Source: a virus
Direction: 5' to 3' (one strand)
Length of the DNA: 50,590 bases
Virus record (IMG/VR): IMGVR_UViG_3300017751_000030
Location: 1 to 50,590 of that record
Below the pieces are notes generated by a model. It was not told the origin of the DNA, searched no databases, and saw nothing but the letters and a program-made list of their open reading frames with translations. Below are positions 16,901-25,819 of the stretch, piece by piece. Position numbers and translations under genes: made by a program. Position 1 is the stretch's first letter. Each line of letters opens with the position of its first letter.

Positions 16901-18249
16901 GAGTCCATGTTGGTGTCGATAAGATTACGAATTTGATCCGCAGAGGGTTGGCCCTTTGCTGGAGTTATTTCGTCCATTTTGTTTAAAATGTTGCTGTTCT
17001 TAATATCGGTTCCGAGATCATTAACCTGACTCCGCATTAACGAGGCGGGTTTTTGAGCGCCTTGAGGAAGTCGATTCAAAACAGAAGCGGTGCCCGTGCT
17101 CAGGTACTCGAACAAAGTGTCATACATCTCTTGCCGGTGAAACTCAGATAAACGAGCCTTCGGAAGCGACTTTTCAAACTTATTTAATTCTTTGTCGAAC
17201 CTAGCAAAACGTTGGCCAACAACCCTGACCTGAGCCTCCGTCATACCGGGAATAAAGCTCATTTCTTCAGCGACTTCTTGAGGGAGGTTACCTCGAGGCG
17301 AAAGAGAGGCCCGGACTGTGTACGCAAAGTTTTCGAAAGATGACACCGACCCTGTGGGATCCATGATGCGAGCTTCGATATCAGCCATTTTCTTACCGAC
17401 TTTTTCGCCCGCGGCGACAGCGACCTTACCTACCGACTGCGCGGCTCCGGTACTCGCGACAACTTTACCAGTGGCTCCAAGCACTTTGCCTGTGGTCGAC
17501 ACTGCTTTTCCAACAACAAAGGGGAGAGCAGCCGCAGCGGCCATTCCTTCCGTACCAATCTTAAGGTTATTAAGAAGACGACGGGCAGCTTCGTCGCGAC
17601 CCGTTAGCCCAATTGCTTGGTCGGTCGTCAAGGGCCCGCCGTCAAAGAAATCACTAATTGTTCGAATATTGTCTGTCGCGACAACAGCATCCGTTAGGCC
17701 CGCCGCCGCTGATTGTTGAGCAAGTAGCCCCAGCTTCTGAGAGCGAGACATACCAATCAAGTTGGGTTTTGCTTTGGAGGCGCGAGCAATACGTCCGAGT
17801 TTCGACAGTTTGCTAACAGCGCCAACCGCCGCCATGCCGGGAAGAACAAACTGGACCCCGATTTCACCGATGGCCCCAGCAACACCTTCCGGGTCAACGC
17901 CCAGACGATCGCGAAGGTCGTCAGCGGATTGTGTTATTGAACTTGCGTAGTCGGTGTCAGCAACAAGGTCAAAAGCAGAAGCTCCGAGTTCCGCGATGCC
18001 CTGGCCGATACCAATGCCGCCGGACACAACGCCCTCACCAAGCTCGGTAAAGAAGCCTTCGTATTCGCCCTCACGGTTCTGAACATATTCGGGAAGGTTT
18101 TCGTCAACTTCGCGTTCTCCGAGGACAAACTCTTCTTCGGCGGCAGAGAGGCTGTCGTCAACTTCGCGTTCTCTGAGGACAAACTCTTCTTCGGCGGCAG
18201 GCAGCCTGTCGTCAACTTCGCGTTCTCTGAGGACAAACTTGTCCGCCAT
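13984..18249 (-). CDS. Giant structural protein, likely internal virion/DNA-ejection protein
   Basis: At 1421 residues this is the largest gene. Residues 5-58 are three tandem 18-residue repeats (FVLREREVDD...AAEEE). A Gly/Ala-rich helical region with membrane-like stretches follows (about 60-260), then long charged helical sequence, and a region with AALPAGVSALGYGL and KRSGAPSWERNSRLVP that I have seen in very large phage virion proteins. There is no transglycosylase or protease motif that I can see. Position between the tail genes and the endolysin, and length, fit an internal virion or ejection protein of a podovirus. That role is inferred. Confidence 0.55.
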   Translation of the reverse strand: MADKFVLREREVDDRLPAAEEEFVLREREVDDSLSAAEEEFVLGEREVDENLPEYVQNREGEYEGFFTELGEGVVSGGIGIGQGIAELGASAFDLVADTDYASSITQSADDLRDRLGVDPEGVAGAIGEIGVQFVLPGMAAVGAVSKLSKLGRIARASKAKPNLIGMSRSQKLGLLAQQSAAAGLTDAVVATDNIRTISDFFDGGPLTTDQAIGLTGRDEAARRLLNNLKIGTEGMAAAAALPFVVGKAVSTTGKVLGATGKVVASTGAAQSVGKVAVAAGEKVGKKMADIEARIMDPTGSVSSFENFAYTVRASLSPRGNLPQEVAEEMSFIPGMTEAQVRVVGQRFARFDKELNKFEKSLPKARLSEFHRQEMYDTLFEYLSTGTASVLNRLPQGAQKPASLMRSQVNDLGTDIKNSNILNKMDEITPAKGQPSADQIRNLIDTNMDSYLRRRYRMFTDASYKPDAQTLEVGRQGFLSNPKETLRELKFIVERGGEEAASKARALLNPEESALLSTTVTPEAAEQAMEGFLRRHSPKARMDTEVKTVAKDRLNVSLLNDRKQMQEFERRLLGEVKDAREAVLGTVSDLAGFRAIDQFHGKVARLAQEDKGIGKYFVSPDDVAPQGYATLSGKEFGVLEGYRVPQRMAKDLTRQAVGQEEGLSMAMRATYGSFLKMKGLSQFAKTVLSPITQIRNVTTASAFALAQGNVGRGANLGESLHIVLKDIAKEGDEALMKELVELQDLGVIGAQAQLKELQELITKGMSRRDATTVEGIEVGAEFGNILRQGTLGDFYNSAAKKIRPVTDKLTDFYQGGDNVWKIYNYKFEQSKLSNALRGMELPDQIKTLNTLGARLADDASEEMVERAIRDQSADIVRNVVPNYNKAPEFIRSLRKAPVGNFVAFPYEIYRTGFNTIERGLKELSSESAAIREIGLRRLTGAATTFAALPAGVSALGYGLTDVTEEEMAAYKRSGAPSWERNSRLVPTGRNDKGQITYVNYSYSNPYDLLERSIQTVLNEVETGRQMEYDVGRVVFNAGSQAMLESMSSFIGPAIMTNKVLDISPTAAAGRGGRTETGARVYNPEDSAGDKMAKSFVHVLDGIMPSASPFQVRSGKLEAGRFLRGFTTSIGINEALGIAPDDRQGREYELGNELMRAFTGITELTVDPSRNLGYKGFEFTRARTNASNIFNREANASNATSESLLDAYVKADNARYRVYNEFYSTVRDFRTMGMSDREIRKVLKESKVGDINSIMRNRYKPLSPSEQIKKNMRRVGSFSEYPRLEIRRIQRERRNMEFSSPEPAEDDFSRVFQPIENVEEKRPLSSPRMSAAVPMPAATGPEASFDVSDLAETYAYPGTSNIVMNNISRNSILASAKKFGQTPQQLIETTGLQPVTPDASLLGDDPVSIARNMEIAQRTRRG
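18076..18237. repeat. Three tandem 54-bp coding repeats
   Basis: Units at 18184-18237, 18130-18183 and 18076-18129 each encode 18 residues with the pattern FVL-x-EREVD(D/E)-x-L-x-x. The first two units are nearly identical at DNA level and the third has diverged. They form the extreme N-terminus of the 1421-residue virion protein. Confidence 0.9.
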
Positions 18250-19736
18250 TAGAACGTCACCTCTACGAGTTTACCCAGCCTGTTTACTTCGAAGGTTCCA
18301 CCAGCAAGTGGCTTGATAGTGTCACCTGGTTTTTTACCCTGTTGTTTCATTATATCGAAAGCTTGTTGAGCTTGAATGTCGCGAAGGGTCTGGGCCGGGT
18401 CTCTAGCATTGGCCAATAGACGCGCATCAAATGCCGACATGCGCTTGCTGAAATCCTGTACGGTATTGGATTCGTCGGTAGGTTTTGCTGCCAAGCCGAG
18501 CTCTGCTCGCTTCATTGCAGCGTCAGCAGTTTTCTCAGTAGACGCTGTTTTACGCTCTAATAGCTCAAGCTCTTTCTCTTGCATGAAACGAGTAAACATG
18601 GATTGTTCACGGGCGTCTCGCCTGCTGTTGTACTGTTTGAGGCCGGCAATCGCACCAGCGGCAATGTTCGTTACGGCATCGTCGCTCTCTCCTGCCGCTA
18701 TACCTAGACCAGCCATCATAATAGCATTCCAAAAATCGTCTTTATTTTGGTTTCCAGTGGTCTCTTTCCACTGTTCCCACTGGTCTGCAACAACTGCGTT
18801 GTCGTCAGAATCAGCGTTCCCAGCGGCTGTGTCCACTGCAACATCTTGTTCGTCAGGTGATTTTTTCGCAGCAGCAGCTTTATTAGCAGCTTCGTTCGCA
18901 GCAGCTTGTTCCGCAGCAGCTTGTTGATTAGCTTTTACAAGTTCGTCGTCAACAGAGATAGGGGAAGCACTAACTTCGTCATCAACAGAGATAGGGGAAG
19001 CACTAACTTCGTCTTGACCGCCAGCCTCTTTAAACACTCTCTCGGCCAGAGCACGTTGTTCGCGCCGCTCCATTTCCAGGCCTGGGTCCAAGCTCCTCGA
19101 AAATCCTGACAAAGCTCGACCAGAATCCACCGGTTGGGCAGGGGCAGGGGTGTCAACTTGCTCTGGACCGAGCATTGAGCCGATACCAGCACCTTTAAAA
19201 TCAGCGATTGCTCCACCAACTGCCGCGGGTATTCCCCGAGCAGCAGTTGTATCGATTGGACCAGACTGCGGATTCATATAACCCTGCATGCGGGGAGCCG
19301 GAGCTTGCTGCTGCTGCTGCCGGTTCTCGTAATACCGGTATAGGTTGTTAATCGCAGCATCGCGGTTAGCTGCTGGAGCTTTACCGGATGCAATCATGCC
19401 ATCAACCATTCGAGTTGCTTGGGCAAACATCGACTGGTCTACAGCGCCCGCTTGCGCCATTCGCATACGCGGTTGCGCTTGCGGTTGCGCTTGTTGCATT
19501 AAGTCTTTGGAAGATGCAAGGATACCAAGAGCCTGACGAGCGAGGCCCGGCTCACGGAACATTTTACGGTGCTCACCAACAACACCGCCTTTATTATAGC
19601 CTATTGGAGCCTGCCCCGGATACGCGACAAAGCTCGAAGGACCCATTGATTGCGTCCCTCCGTTCAAAAGGCGCGCCATCTCTTCTTGCTCTTTTCTTTT
19701 TCTTTGTTCTTCGAGCATTCTCTTTAATAATCCCAT
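18249..19736 (-). CDS. Virion-associated protein with low-complexity linkers
   Basis: A 495-residue protein without a known domain. It begins with a highly charged helix (LKRMLEEQRKRKEQEE), then has Gln/Pro/Ala-rich disordered regions, two 11-residue tandem repeats (SASPISVDDEV, about residues 240-264), Ala-rich helices and a C-terminal part ending with PLAGGTFEVNRLGKLVEV. Its place between the giant virion protein and another Gln-rich structural protein suggests a component of the ejection apparatus. Function is not established. Confidence 0.55.
   Translation of the reverse strand: MGLLKRMLEEQRKRKEQEEMARLLNGGTQSMGPSSFVAYPGQAPIGYNKGGVVGEHRKMFREPGLARQALGILASSKDLMQQAQPQAQPRMRMAQAGAVDQSMFAQATRMVDGMIASGKAPAANRDAAINNLYRYYENRQQQQQAPAPRMQGYMNPQSGPIDTTAARGIPAAVGGAIADFKGAGIGSMLGPEQVDTPAPAQPVDSGRALSGFSRSLDPGLEMERREQRALAERVFKEAGGQDEVSASPISVDDEVSASPISVDDELVKANQQAAAEQAAANEAANKAAAAKKSPDEQDVAVDTAAGNADSDDNAVVADQWEQWKETTGNQNKDDFWNAIMMAGLGIAAGESDDAVTNIAAGAIAGLKQYNSRRDAREQSMFTRFMQEKELELLERKTASTEKTADAAMKRAELGLAAKPTDESNTVQDFSKRMSAFDARLLANARDPAQTLRDIQAQQAFDIMKQQGKKPGDTIKPLAGGTFEVNRLGKLVEVTF
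18949..19014. repeat. Two tandem 33-bp coding repeats
   Basis: Units 18949-18981 and 18982-19014 differ at one base and encode two copies of an 11-residue acidic segment (SASPISVDDEV). The near identity suggests a recent duplication by slippage. Confidence 0.9.
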
Positions 19737-19750
19737 GGCTTATTTCCCTA

Positions 19751-20941
19751 CTATTTTGTTGACGAGGAGCCAAAAGGCTGGTAGCCCATTTGACCTAAAG
19801 CACCAAGGCCCGCCATACCTAGACCGATATACTGTGAAGCACTGCTTGGCCCCGGCGCCGCCGGCTGTTGAGGAGTGGCGGTCATTGAAGACTGCGTACT
19901 CGGCGTACCACCCATGATATCCGCCATAAAGCCGACACGTTTGTACGGCTCATATAAGCGTTCCAGTTCCGTAGCACGTTGTGCGTCGAACGTGGCTTGT
20001 TGTTGTGCTTGTGACATACCGCCCAAGCCTTGAAGCGTGGCAAGATCCTGCCCAGCTTGCGCCTGTGCCTGTGTACCCAGCGTAGCCGTCTGACCAGCCG
20101 TCTGACCAAATAGCCCAGCAATTCCCAGATCGCGACCTCGGGCAGCTTCGAATGCACCCATGCCCATTTGCGCCGCCTGATTGTAACCAGCAGAGCGGAG
20201 TTGAGCGGATGTGTCAGCCATTTGTTTCATCTGACCACGGTATTGTTCCGCTTGCAAAAGCGCGTCACGGCTGCCGCCGAAAGCTCCGGCGCCAACTGCG
20301 GCATCAGAAAGTTTTTGACGTTCCATTTCACCGGCACGAGAGATGTCACGCATAGATGCGTCGATTACTTCTTGCTGGAACGGGTCCATGAACTGCTGTG
20401 TCGCAGCCGGATCGTACATTCCTTCGGCACGAAGCGCCTGACCAGTTGCGGCACGTGTACCAGCTTGAGCCTCTTGCAGGAACGACTGATAACCGCCAAT
20501 GCCGGTGCCCTCACTAATAAGCTGACCGGTTTCCGGATCGCGGACACCAAGAATCTGTTCTTGCCCTGCGGTTATAGCAGCCTGCTGAAGCGGGTCGAAA
20601 CCGGCAACTTGTTGATCCGGAGTCATAACAGGATGGTCGGCTAACGCGCGGGCTGACCGGAAGATGTCTTTTTGCATCTCTTCCTGATACGGAGCCAAGC
20701 GGCTCATTGTAACAGAGACATCTGCCTTCTTAGGAAGGCTGTCCGCTAGGTTGGTGCTGTCGCTGTAAAGCGGAGAACTACCAGCAAGAGCAGGGTCAAA
20801 ACCTTGTTGATACCCGTAAATCTGATTCGCCTGCTTCTCGTTTTCAGCTTTCAGCCGTGCATTATCTGCTTGAGTTTGTTCAAGCTCTTTGAGTTGTGCT
20901 GAGAGTTGGGAGCTTGCTCCACTTGCGCCTGGTGCTGCCAT
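19751..20941 (-). CDS. Gln/Ala-rich virion protein
   Basis: A 396-residue protein with an N-terminal coiled coil (about residues 12-42, LKELEQTQADNARLKAENEK) and a middle rich in Q, A and G with repeated helices (QAAITAGQEQ, QAGTRAATGQAL). The arrangement and GAFGGSRDALLQAEQ-type segment are familiar to me from predicted structural proteins of marine podoviruses, without a known function. It overlaps the next gene upstream by one base. Internal virion or tail role inferred. Confidence 0.55.
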   Translation of the reverse strand: MAAPGASGASSQLSAQLKELEQTQADNARLKAENEKQANQIYGYQQGFDPALAGSSPLYSDSTNLADSLPKKADVSVTMSRLAPYQEEMQKDIFRSARALADHPVMTPDQQVAGFDPLQQAAITAGQEQILGVRDPETGQLISEGTGIGGYQSFLQEAQAGTRAATGQALRAEGMYDPAATQQFMDPFQQEVIDASMRDISRAGEMERQKLSDAAVGAGAFGGSRDALLQAEQYRGQMKQMADTSAQLRSAGYNQAAQMGMGAFEAARGRDLGIAGLFGQTAGQTATLGTQAQAQAGQDLATLQGLGGMSQAQQQATFDAQRATELERLYEPYKRVGFMADIMGGTPSTQSSMTATPQQPAAPGPSSASQYIGLGMAGLGALGQMGYQPFGSSSTK

Positions 20942-22434
20942 TATGCTTGTCCTTCAAACTTGTTCATCATAGCGTACATTGCTGCGGCACCCTTCTGACG
21001 GTCGCCGTTACCAGCGCCTTTAACTGCGTCGGCTGTCATGACGAACTCACCGTCAGACAGATATGCAGGGATGCTGTCCGAAGTCCCTGTTCCAGGGCCA
21101 TTGATATGACCACCAGCTGCTGCTGTAACTATACCACTGTTAGCCGCATATGGCACGTCCTGAAACTGCTGTGTTTCGGGGTTGTAGAATATCCCGGACG
21201 CTACTCTACCTTGATAGTTTTGGAAATCTTCGCCACCCATCATTTGTATCATATCTTCGCGGCTGACGCTTGTGTCCTCCTGCTGTGGCTCTCCGCCACC
21301 GCCTGCAAGCCCATAAAGAAGAGAGGCACCGCTTAAGGTTCCGGTGGTCGCGCCAATCGGGTTTTGCTTAAATTCAGAAGCAACGTTTTGGAAAAAACCA
21401 GGTTCAGGGGTCGGGGGGACCAGGGTGCCAGCTTTTGCTGCTTGAACGGTGGGTCCTATACGCGGTCCACCGCCCGGAAGGACAACCTCAGTTGGACTCG
21501 GATACAGGCTCGCTGAGTTGGGGATGTCTGCCATAGTCGTCCCCAGGTCCGCGATACCACCGCTGGTACTTGTCGCCGCTGCCGTTGATGAGGTACCCGG
21601 AATGGCAGGCTGCGGCGGTAGACTATCTATCATCTGTTGTGTAACTTGGTTGGCGGGAGCAGGGGGAGCGATTTTTCCAAGAGTTTGCATCTGACGATAA
21701 TCAGTCATGCTTCCAGGTTGAGCCGCATTAGTCATTGTACCGCTGACGCTAGAAGCGTCAGCGACCTGTACGCCACCAGTCGTAGAAGCAGCAGAGCCAT
21801 CCATACCTGCTTTGATCACATCGGCATGGGCCTTGCCAGCTGTAGAAGTACCAGCTGCTGTAGAAGCGGTGCTTGTTGACCCGGTAGCGCTCGGCGTCGC
21901 CACTGGCGCTGGTTTACCAGCAGCCGTCATAGGTTTTCCTGATACCCCGGCGGTAACACCGCCAATTGTAGCGCCGACGGCAGCAGCTTTTAGAGAGTCT
22001 TCTAAGCTGTTACCCTGAACAAGGCTTCCAATACCCCCGGCAGCAGCACCAGTCAACGCAGCTGACGCAACTGTACCAGCACCAAAAATAGCCGGTGCCG
22101 CCATGGGTAGAGCAACGGCTAAGAGTAAAGGCGCCGCTTTTTTAACAATCTTTTTGAGCTTCTTAAAGGTCTTTGAAAGCCAGCCAAACTCTTGAACACC
22201 GGTGCGGGGGTTGATAGCAACCATTTCACCACCGACGATAAACTCTTCGGGGTTCAACCCTTCCTGTTTAATCGCGGAGAAGACCTGCTCTTTGATTTCT
22301 GGGTAGTATTTAAGAATCGGAGCAGGGACAATGACTTCACCCTCAGCTACGTGAGCGATTTGATCATCGTCATAACGACCCATAGCAGCCATTTTCTCAG
22401 CTACACCCGGTCCTAGTGATTGAATACCTTGCAT
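20941..22434 (-). CDS. Virion protein with tape-measure-like C-terminal motif
   Basis: A 497-residue protein. The N-terminus contains EGEVIVPAPIL and a basic segment (KTFKKLKKIVKKAAP) leading into a hydrophobic Ala/Gly stretch (about 105-165) that could insert into a membrane. The middle is a Ala/Thr/Ser/Pro linker. The C-terminus has GTSDSIPAYLSDGEFVMTADAV, a motif found in phage tail tape measure and ejection proteins. Together these suggest a DNA-ejection or internal core protein. It overlaps the next gene (ATG/TAA). Confidence 0.6.
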   Translation of the reverse strand: MQGIQSLGPGVAEKMAAMGRYDDDQIAHVAEGEVIVPAPILKYYPEIKEQVFSAIKQEGLNPEEFIVGGEMVAINPRTGVQEFGWLSKTFKKLKKIVKKAAPLLLAVALPMAAPAIFGAGTVASAALTGAAAGGIGSLVQGNSLEDSLKAAAVGATIGGVTAGVSGKPMTAAGKPAPVATPSATGSTSTASTAAGTSTAGKAHADVIKAGMDGSAASTTGGVQVADASSVSGTMTNAAQPGSMTDYRQMQTLGKIAPPAPANQVTQQMIDSLPPQPAIPGTSSTAAATSTSGGIADLGTTMADIPNSASLYPSPTEVVLPGGGPRIGPTVQAAKAGTLVPPTPEPGFFQNVASEFKQNPIGATTGTLSGASLLYGLAGGGGEPQQEDTSVSREDMIQMMGGEDFQNYQGRVASGIFYNPETQQFQDVPYAANSGIVTAAAGGHINGPGTGTSDSIPAYLSDGEFVMTADAVKGAGNGDRQKGAAAMYAMMNKFEGQA

Positions 22435-22473
22435 TATACTTTCCTCTGTTGGCTCATTATAGCCAAAAAACCG

Positions 22474-22728
22474 TTACGTTACCACCTTCAGATTGCCCAG
22501 TACATCACGATATACTGACCCCGTTTCAAGTCCCGAGGCAGACGTAGGTAGGTCCTTGAGAACCAAAGGTGATTTAGTGCTGTCCAATGCCGAAGCACGA
22601 AGCTCACCTTCAGAGTTGACCTGCTCGATCAAAAGCTCCAAAGCACGGACCACGTCGGAGGTGTACTCGCGGCGGTACTCTTCCGGTGCATCGGCAATTG
22701 TGGGTGGTACAAGTGATCGTTGTGGCAT
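22474..22728 (-). CDS. Small tail-associated hypothetical protein
   Basis: An 84-residue protein with a helical N-terminal half (EEYRREYTSDVVRALELLIEQV) and a C-terminal half typical of small phage tail proteins (LPTSASGLETGSVYRDVLGNLKVV). It starts where the tail nozzle-like gene ends. Probably a short structural or chaperone protein of the tail; no direct evidence. Confidence 0.65.
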   Translation of the reverse strand: MPQRSLVPPTIADAPEEYRREYTSDVVRALELLIEQVNSEGELRASALDSTKSPLVLKDLPTSASGLETGSVYRDVLGNLKVVT

Positions 22729-24818
22729 TATCGTTTCCCGTCTGGACGTATTTCAACACGTGGAATACCAACCCGCCATTGAGTCCCGAGTTCCGAGCTA
22801 CTCAAACGAAGTGAGAAGGAACGACCACGAAGTCGCATAAACAACTCGTCTGTGTACTGCTCGACTGGGCTCGTGGCGGCGCGGGCCACGTCTTTGGTTA
22901 GTGCTTCGCCGTAGGACTCACCCGGATTGTTGTACGCCCTCATCTCAAATGTCATTTCGGGATCAGTGCCTGTTGAACCAGTGAACGTGATATCCGGTAA
23001 GACTTTATTGGTCAGCATGTAGTTGTCGCCTGAATCCAGTGACACGGGACTGCTTTCAATAAAAGAGGTAATCGGGGTAGCCGGGTTATTCGACCCGTCG
23101 TCGTTGCCGTTCTCGTGGTTGTACAAATTGTTGTCAGGGGCGGCGGCTACAGGGAACGAACGCGTTTCAGCGTCAACCCAAGCAGTACGAGACAGTTCAC
23201 CGAAATACCAGACTTTTTCTTCGTAGTTATAGACAACGTACTTGTCGTTCTCTGTCGAGTTAAGCGACGGATAAAACCACCATACTTCGTTGTATTGAGA
23301 ATTAAGCGCAGCGGTTACAAGTTCACGCTGATCCAAGTTCAGGTCTTCGAACACTTTTGAACGAACAGAGCACGGAATCTGTGTTGTGCGGCCGTCATAA
23401 CCATAGAACTGATTTTCACCCATCCAGAAAACAGAGTCGTTCACAGCGACAGCAGCATTCGGGCCGATGATGCTGATACCAGTTGAGATCTGAGAAATAC
23501 CAAAAGTAAATGGAGCGCCGATAAATTTAAGGGTATGAAGCGACGCGTCTGTGTAGACCAGGATTTCACGCTTGGTTTCGACGGCTGTTACGAACTTGGA
23601 ACCGGAACCAATAATCAAATCACCAGCGGTGTTGGTGGCTGTTGGTGTCCAGTCAACCGCGTTTTCCTGATCAGAGAAGCGGATCAAAAGCGGGTCTTGT
23701 GTGCCAACGTTGCCGATTTTATCACATGCAAAAGCAATTACATGGCGGTCACGGTCAGAAACAATAACCTGACGCGCAATTGTCGGAGTACCGCTTGCAT
23801 CAGTCAACGTGCTTAAAGTTGCGGCCCTGTTGTTTAGACCATTACTCTTGTCCCAATAATAGATGTTACCGTCTCTAACGTTGGCAATTAGGTCTTCACC
23901 AAAGTTATCAAAGGACCAAAGCCGCGCTTCCGTACCCGCTGTAACAGAGATTGTAGCTGCTTCGCCCCAGCCGGTCATGTTAGTGCTCGCTGCGACCGTT
24001 GCGTCGTCTGAGTGAGCGGCGGCTGTTGTGCTTTCAACACCTCGAGTACAGTCGGTCAAGTTGTTTGAACTCTTGGCCGTGTAGTTAATTAACTCGTCAC
24101 CGATACGTATCTGACCAGCACTTGGGAAACCAGAGGCGTCCGTCAGTGAAATAGTCGTTGCGCTGTCAGTGATCGCACCGTCCAACGTAGTAGTTTCATC
24201 AGCGGCAGTCTCACCGCCCCACGTGCTTGCACCCCAACCGGTGCCGCCGGTAATTGTGGCTAGGCCGGTGTTGATGTCATAGGTGAAAGTAGGCGTACCG
24301 CCACCCGTTGCACCTGCCGTAGCGTTACTTTCAACAGTGAAAGTGAAGGTGTTGCCGTCCACACGAGTAACAACATGCTCTTTGTTGATTTCATCGGCAG
24401 GGATGCCGTCGAAACCCGTAGCGTTAGTTACTCTTATGTAGTCGTTAGTAATGGCACCGTGACCGTTATCCATAACAGCTATAACACTGCTACCGGCAGT
24501 TGTTTCAAGAGATCCGGAGGTCAGGTTTACTGTTCTGCGGACAGGGGTAACGTCGTTGTAGCTTGTGCCCTCTTCAATGTAGAGCTTTAGGTGTGTGCCA
24601 AGGGCAAGGTAGTTAGACCCGTCCAAAGCAACCCAGTTATGCATTTTACGGCAGACACCGTCAAAAGTTGTGGCAGAGTACCGAGTCCAGCCGCCGATCT
24701 TTTCCGCCACACCATAGCGAAAGCGGACCTTGTCGCAATCGTACCAGCCGCCCTCGTTCATGTAACGAGTGGTTTCTTGGTTGACGCCGGGGCGGAACTG
24801 GAGTTTCATCAAAGGCAT
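22728..24818 (-). CDS. Long tail protein (nozzle/stabilization-type)
   Basis: A 696-residue, mostly beta protein. The start (MKLQFRPGVNQETTRYMNEGGWYDCDKVRFRYG) and segments such as VCRKMHNWVALDG and LLIRFSDQENAVDW are typical of a family found in podovirus tail modules, comparable in role to the P22 gp10 hub or T7 gp12 nozzle. Length and position (between fibres and ejection proteins) agree. A Thr/Gly-rich middle section (about 150-290) with ITLTDASGFPSAGQIRIGDELI looks like an inserted beta domain. Confidence 0.65.
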   Translation of the reverse strand: MPLMKLQFRPGVNQETTRYMNEGGWYDCDKVRFRYGVAEKIGGWTRYSATTFDGVCRKMHNWVALDGSNYLALGTHLKLYIEEGTSYNDVTPVRRTVNLTSGSLETTAGSSVIAVMDNGHGAITNDYIRVTNATGFDGIPADEINKEHVVTRVDGNTFTFTVESNATAGATGGGTPTFTYDINTGLATITGGTGWGASTWGGETAADETTTLDGAITDSATTISLTDASGFPSAGQIRIGDELINYTAKSSNNLTDCTRGVESTTAAAHSDDATVAASTNMTGWGEAATISVTAGTEARLWSFDNFGEDLIANVRDGNIYYWDKSNGLNNRAATLSTLTDASGTPTIARQVIVSDRDRHVIAFACDKIGNVGTQDPLLIRFSDQENAVDWTPTATNTAGDLIIGSGSKFVTAVETKREILVYTDASLHTLKFIGAPFTFGISQISTGISIIGPNAAVAVNDSVFWMGENQFYGYDGRTTQIPCSVRSKVFEDLNLDQRELVTAALNSQYNEVWWFYPSLNSTENDKYVVYNYEEKVWYFGELSRTAWVDAETRSFPVAAAPDNNLYNHENGNDDGSNNPATPITSFIESSPVSLDSGDNYMLTNKVLPDITFTGSTGTDPEMTFEMRAYNNPGESYGEALTKDVARAATSPVEQYTDELFMRLRGRSFSLRLSSSELGTQWRVGIPRVEIRPDGKR

Positions 24819-24827
24819 GTTTTATCC

Positions 24828-25526
24828 CTAGGTTTTTATAATCGCGTTCAGCACGAGGCTGGTGTATAGCAAGGAGCTAACATTATCTGTAGTCGCGTTA
24901 ATGGTTCCACCATAATTACTGGAGACAGCTAGGCTTCCTGCCCCGTGGGCATGGTTAGCTCCGTTAGCGTTTCCGGTATAAGCGTTGCCAGTATTACCTG
25001 CGGTGGGCGTGGCATTGTTCTGGTCTCGTTGCATAATATACCCTGCGTTACCACCAGAGCCTTCATGCGCTACGTTACTATTCGAGTGACTTGTAATTCT
25101 TAAGCTACTGGGTCTGCTGGGGTTGGGGCCAAACATCTTGTGCTTGTGAGCAGGCAGATGATTTGCTGTTAAAGCAAAGTTAGCGGTGCTACCACTAATA
25201 TTAGAAGAAATATTTGCCGAGGCCGTGTTGATGTTAGTGTTGATTGTGGCAGAGGCTGCACCAGCGTCAGCTGCCAAAGTGGTGTTGCTGTCGTCAAAAA
25301 CAAACTGCTTACCAGCGAGGTCCGGTATGTTAAAAGTGCTACTGCCGTCACCCAAGCCATACGTGGTTCCGATAACAGCAAATAACGCAGCGTAATCAGT
25401 TCGTGAAATCGGTTGCCCCTCGCACAAGAGAAAACCACTAGGAGCAGTTGACGTTGTCCAGGGGGATATAAGCCCGACTGGAACGAATATTGCAGCGTCT
25501 CTTTTTAGTTGTCCGTAACTACTCAT
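24828..25526 (-). CDS. Tail collar-domain fibre protein (copy 1)
   Basis: A 232-residue protein with an N-terminal phage tail collar domain: VPVGLISPW, GFLLCEGQPISRTDYAALFAVIG, GDGSSTFNIPDLAGK. The rest is Asn/Ala/Gly/His-rich (LPAHKHKM, GANHAHG), as in the C-terminal part of short tail fibres and microcystin-type collar proteins. I take the internal ATG (MSSYGQL) because it overlaps the upstream stop by 8 nt in the usual way; the longer reading adds 12 Trp/Cys-containing residues unlike the family. A paralogue lies 0.3 kb upstream. Confidence 0.8.
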   Translation of the reverse strand: MSSYGQLKRDAAIFVPVGLISPWTTSTAPSGFLLCEGQPISRTDYAALFAVIGTTYGLGDGSSTFNIPDLAGKQFVFDDSNTTLAADAGAASATINTNINTASANISSNISGSTANFALTANHLPAHKHKMFGPNPSRPSSLRITSHSNSNVAHEGSGGNAGYIMQRDQNNATPTAGNTGNAYTGNANGANHAHGAGSLAVSSNYGGTINATTDNVSSLLYTSLVLNAIIKT

Positions 25527-25818
25527 CTTCCATGTGCTCCAACATTGCGACATTGCTTTCAAACATTGTTTTCAAGTGACTGCACCGCAAATCACCGTCT
25601 TCGGAAAAATGCTCGTTTCCATTTATCGTATACGCCCCTTCGCCAGAAGCTTCGTCGTAGCTAACACTTGTTGTATCAGCGGGAAACCGATCAAAGTAGA
25701 GAGTGAAATCAGTGTCCTGACCAGCGCGCGCACTCACGCAAAGCTCGGGAACAAAGTAAAAACTAGTTCCGTCTTCTGCCCACAGGTACTTATCTTCTAT
25801 TCTTGCAACGTATTTCAT
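25519..25818 (-). CDS. Small hypothetical protein between collar genes
   Basis: A 99-residue acidic protein without a known motif; two cysteines (PELCVS, DLRCSH) and a predicted beta fold with VSYDEASGEGAYTING. It lies between two collar-domain paralogues and overlaps one of them, so a fibre accessory or chaperone is possible. Confidence 0.65.
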   Translation of the reverse strand: MKYVARIEDKYLWAEDGTSFYFVPELCVSARAGQDTDFTLYFDRFPADTTSVSYDEASGEGAYTINGNEHFSEDGDLRCSHLKTMFESNVAMLEHMEDE

Positions 25819-25819
25819 A

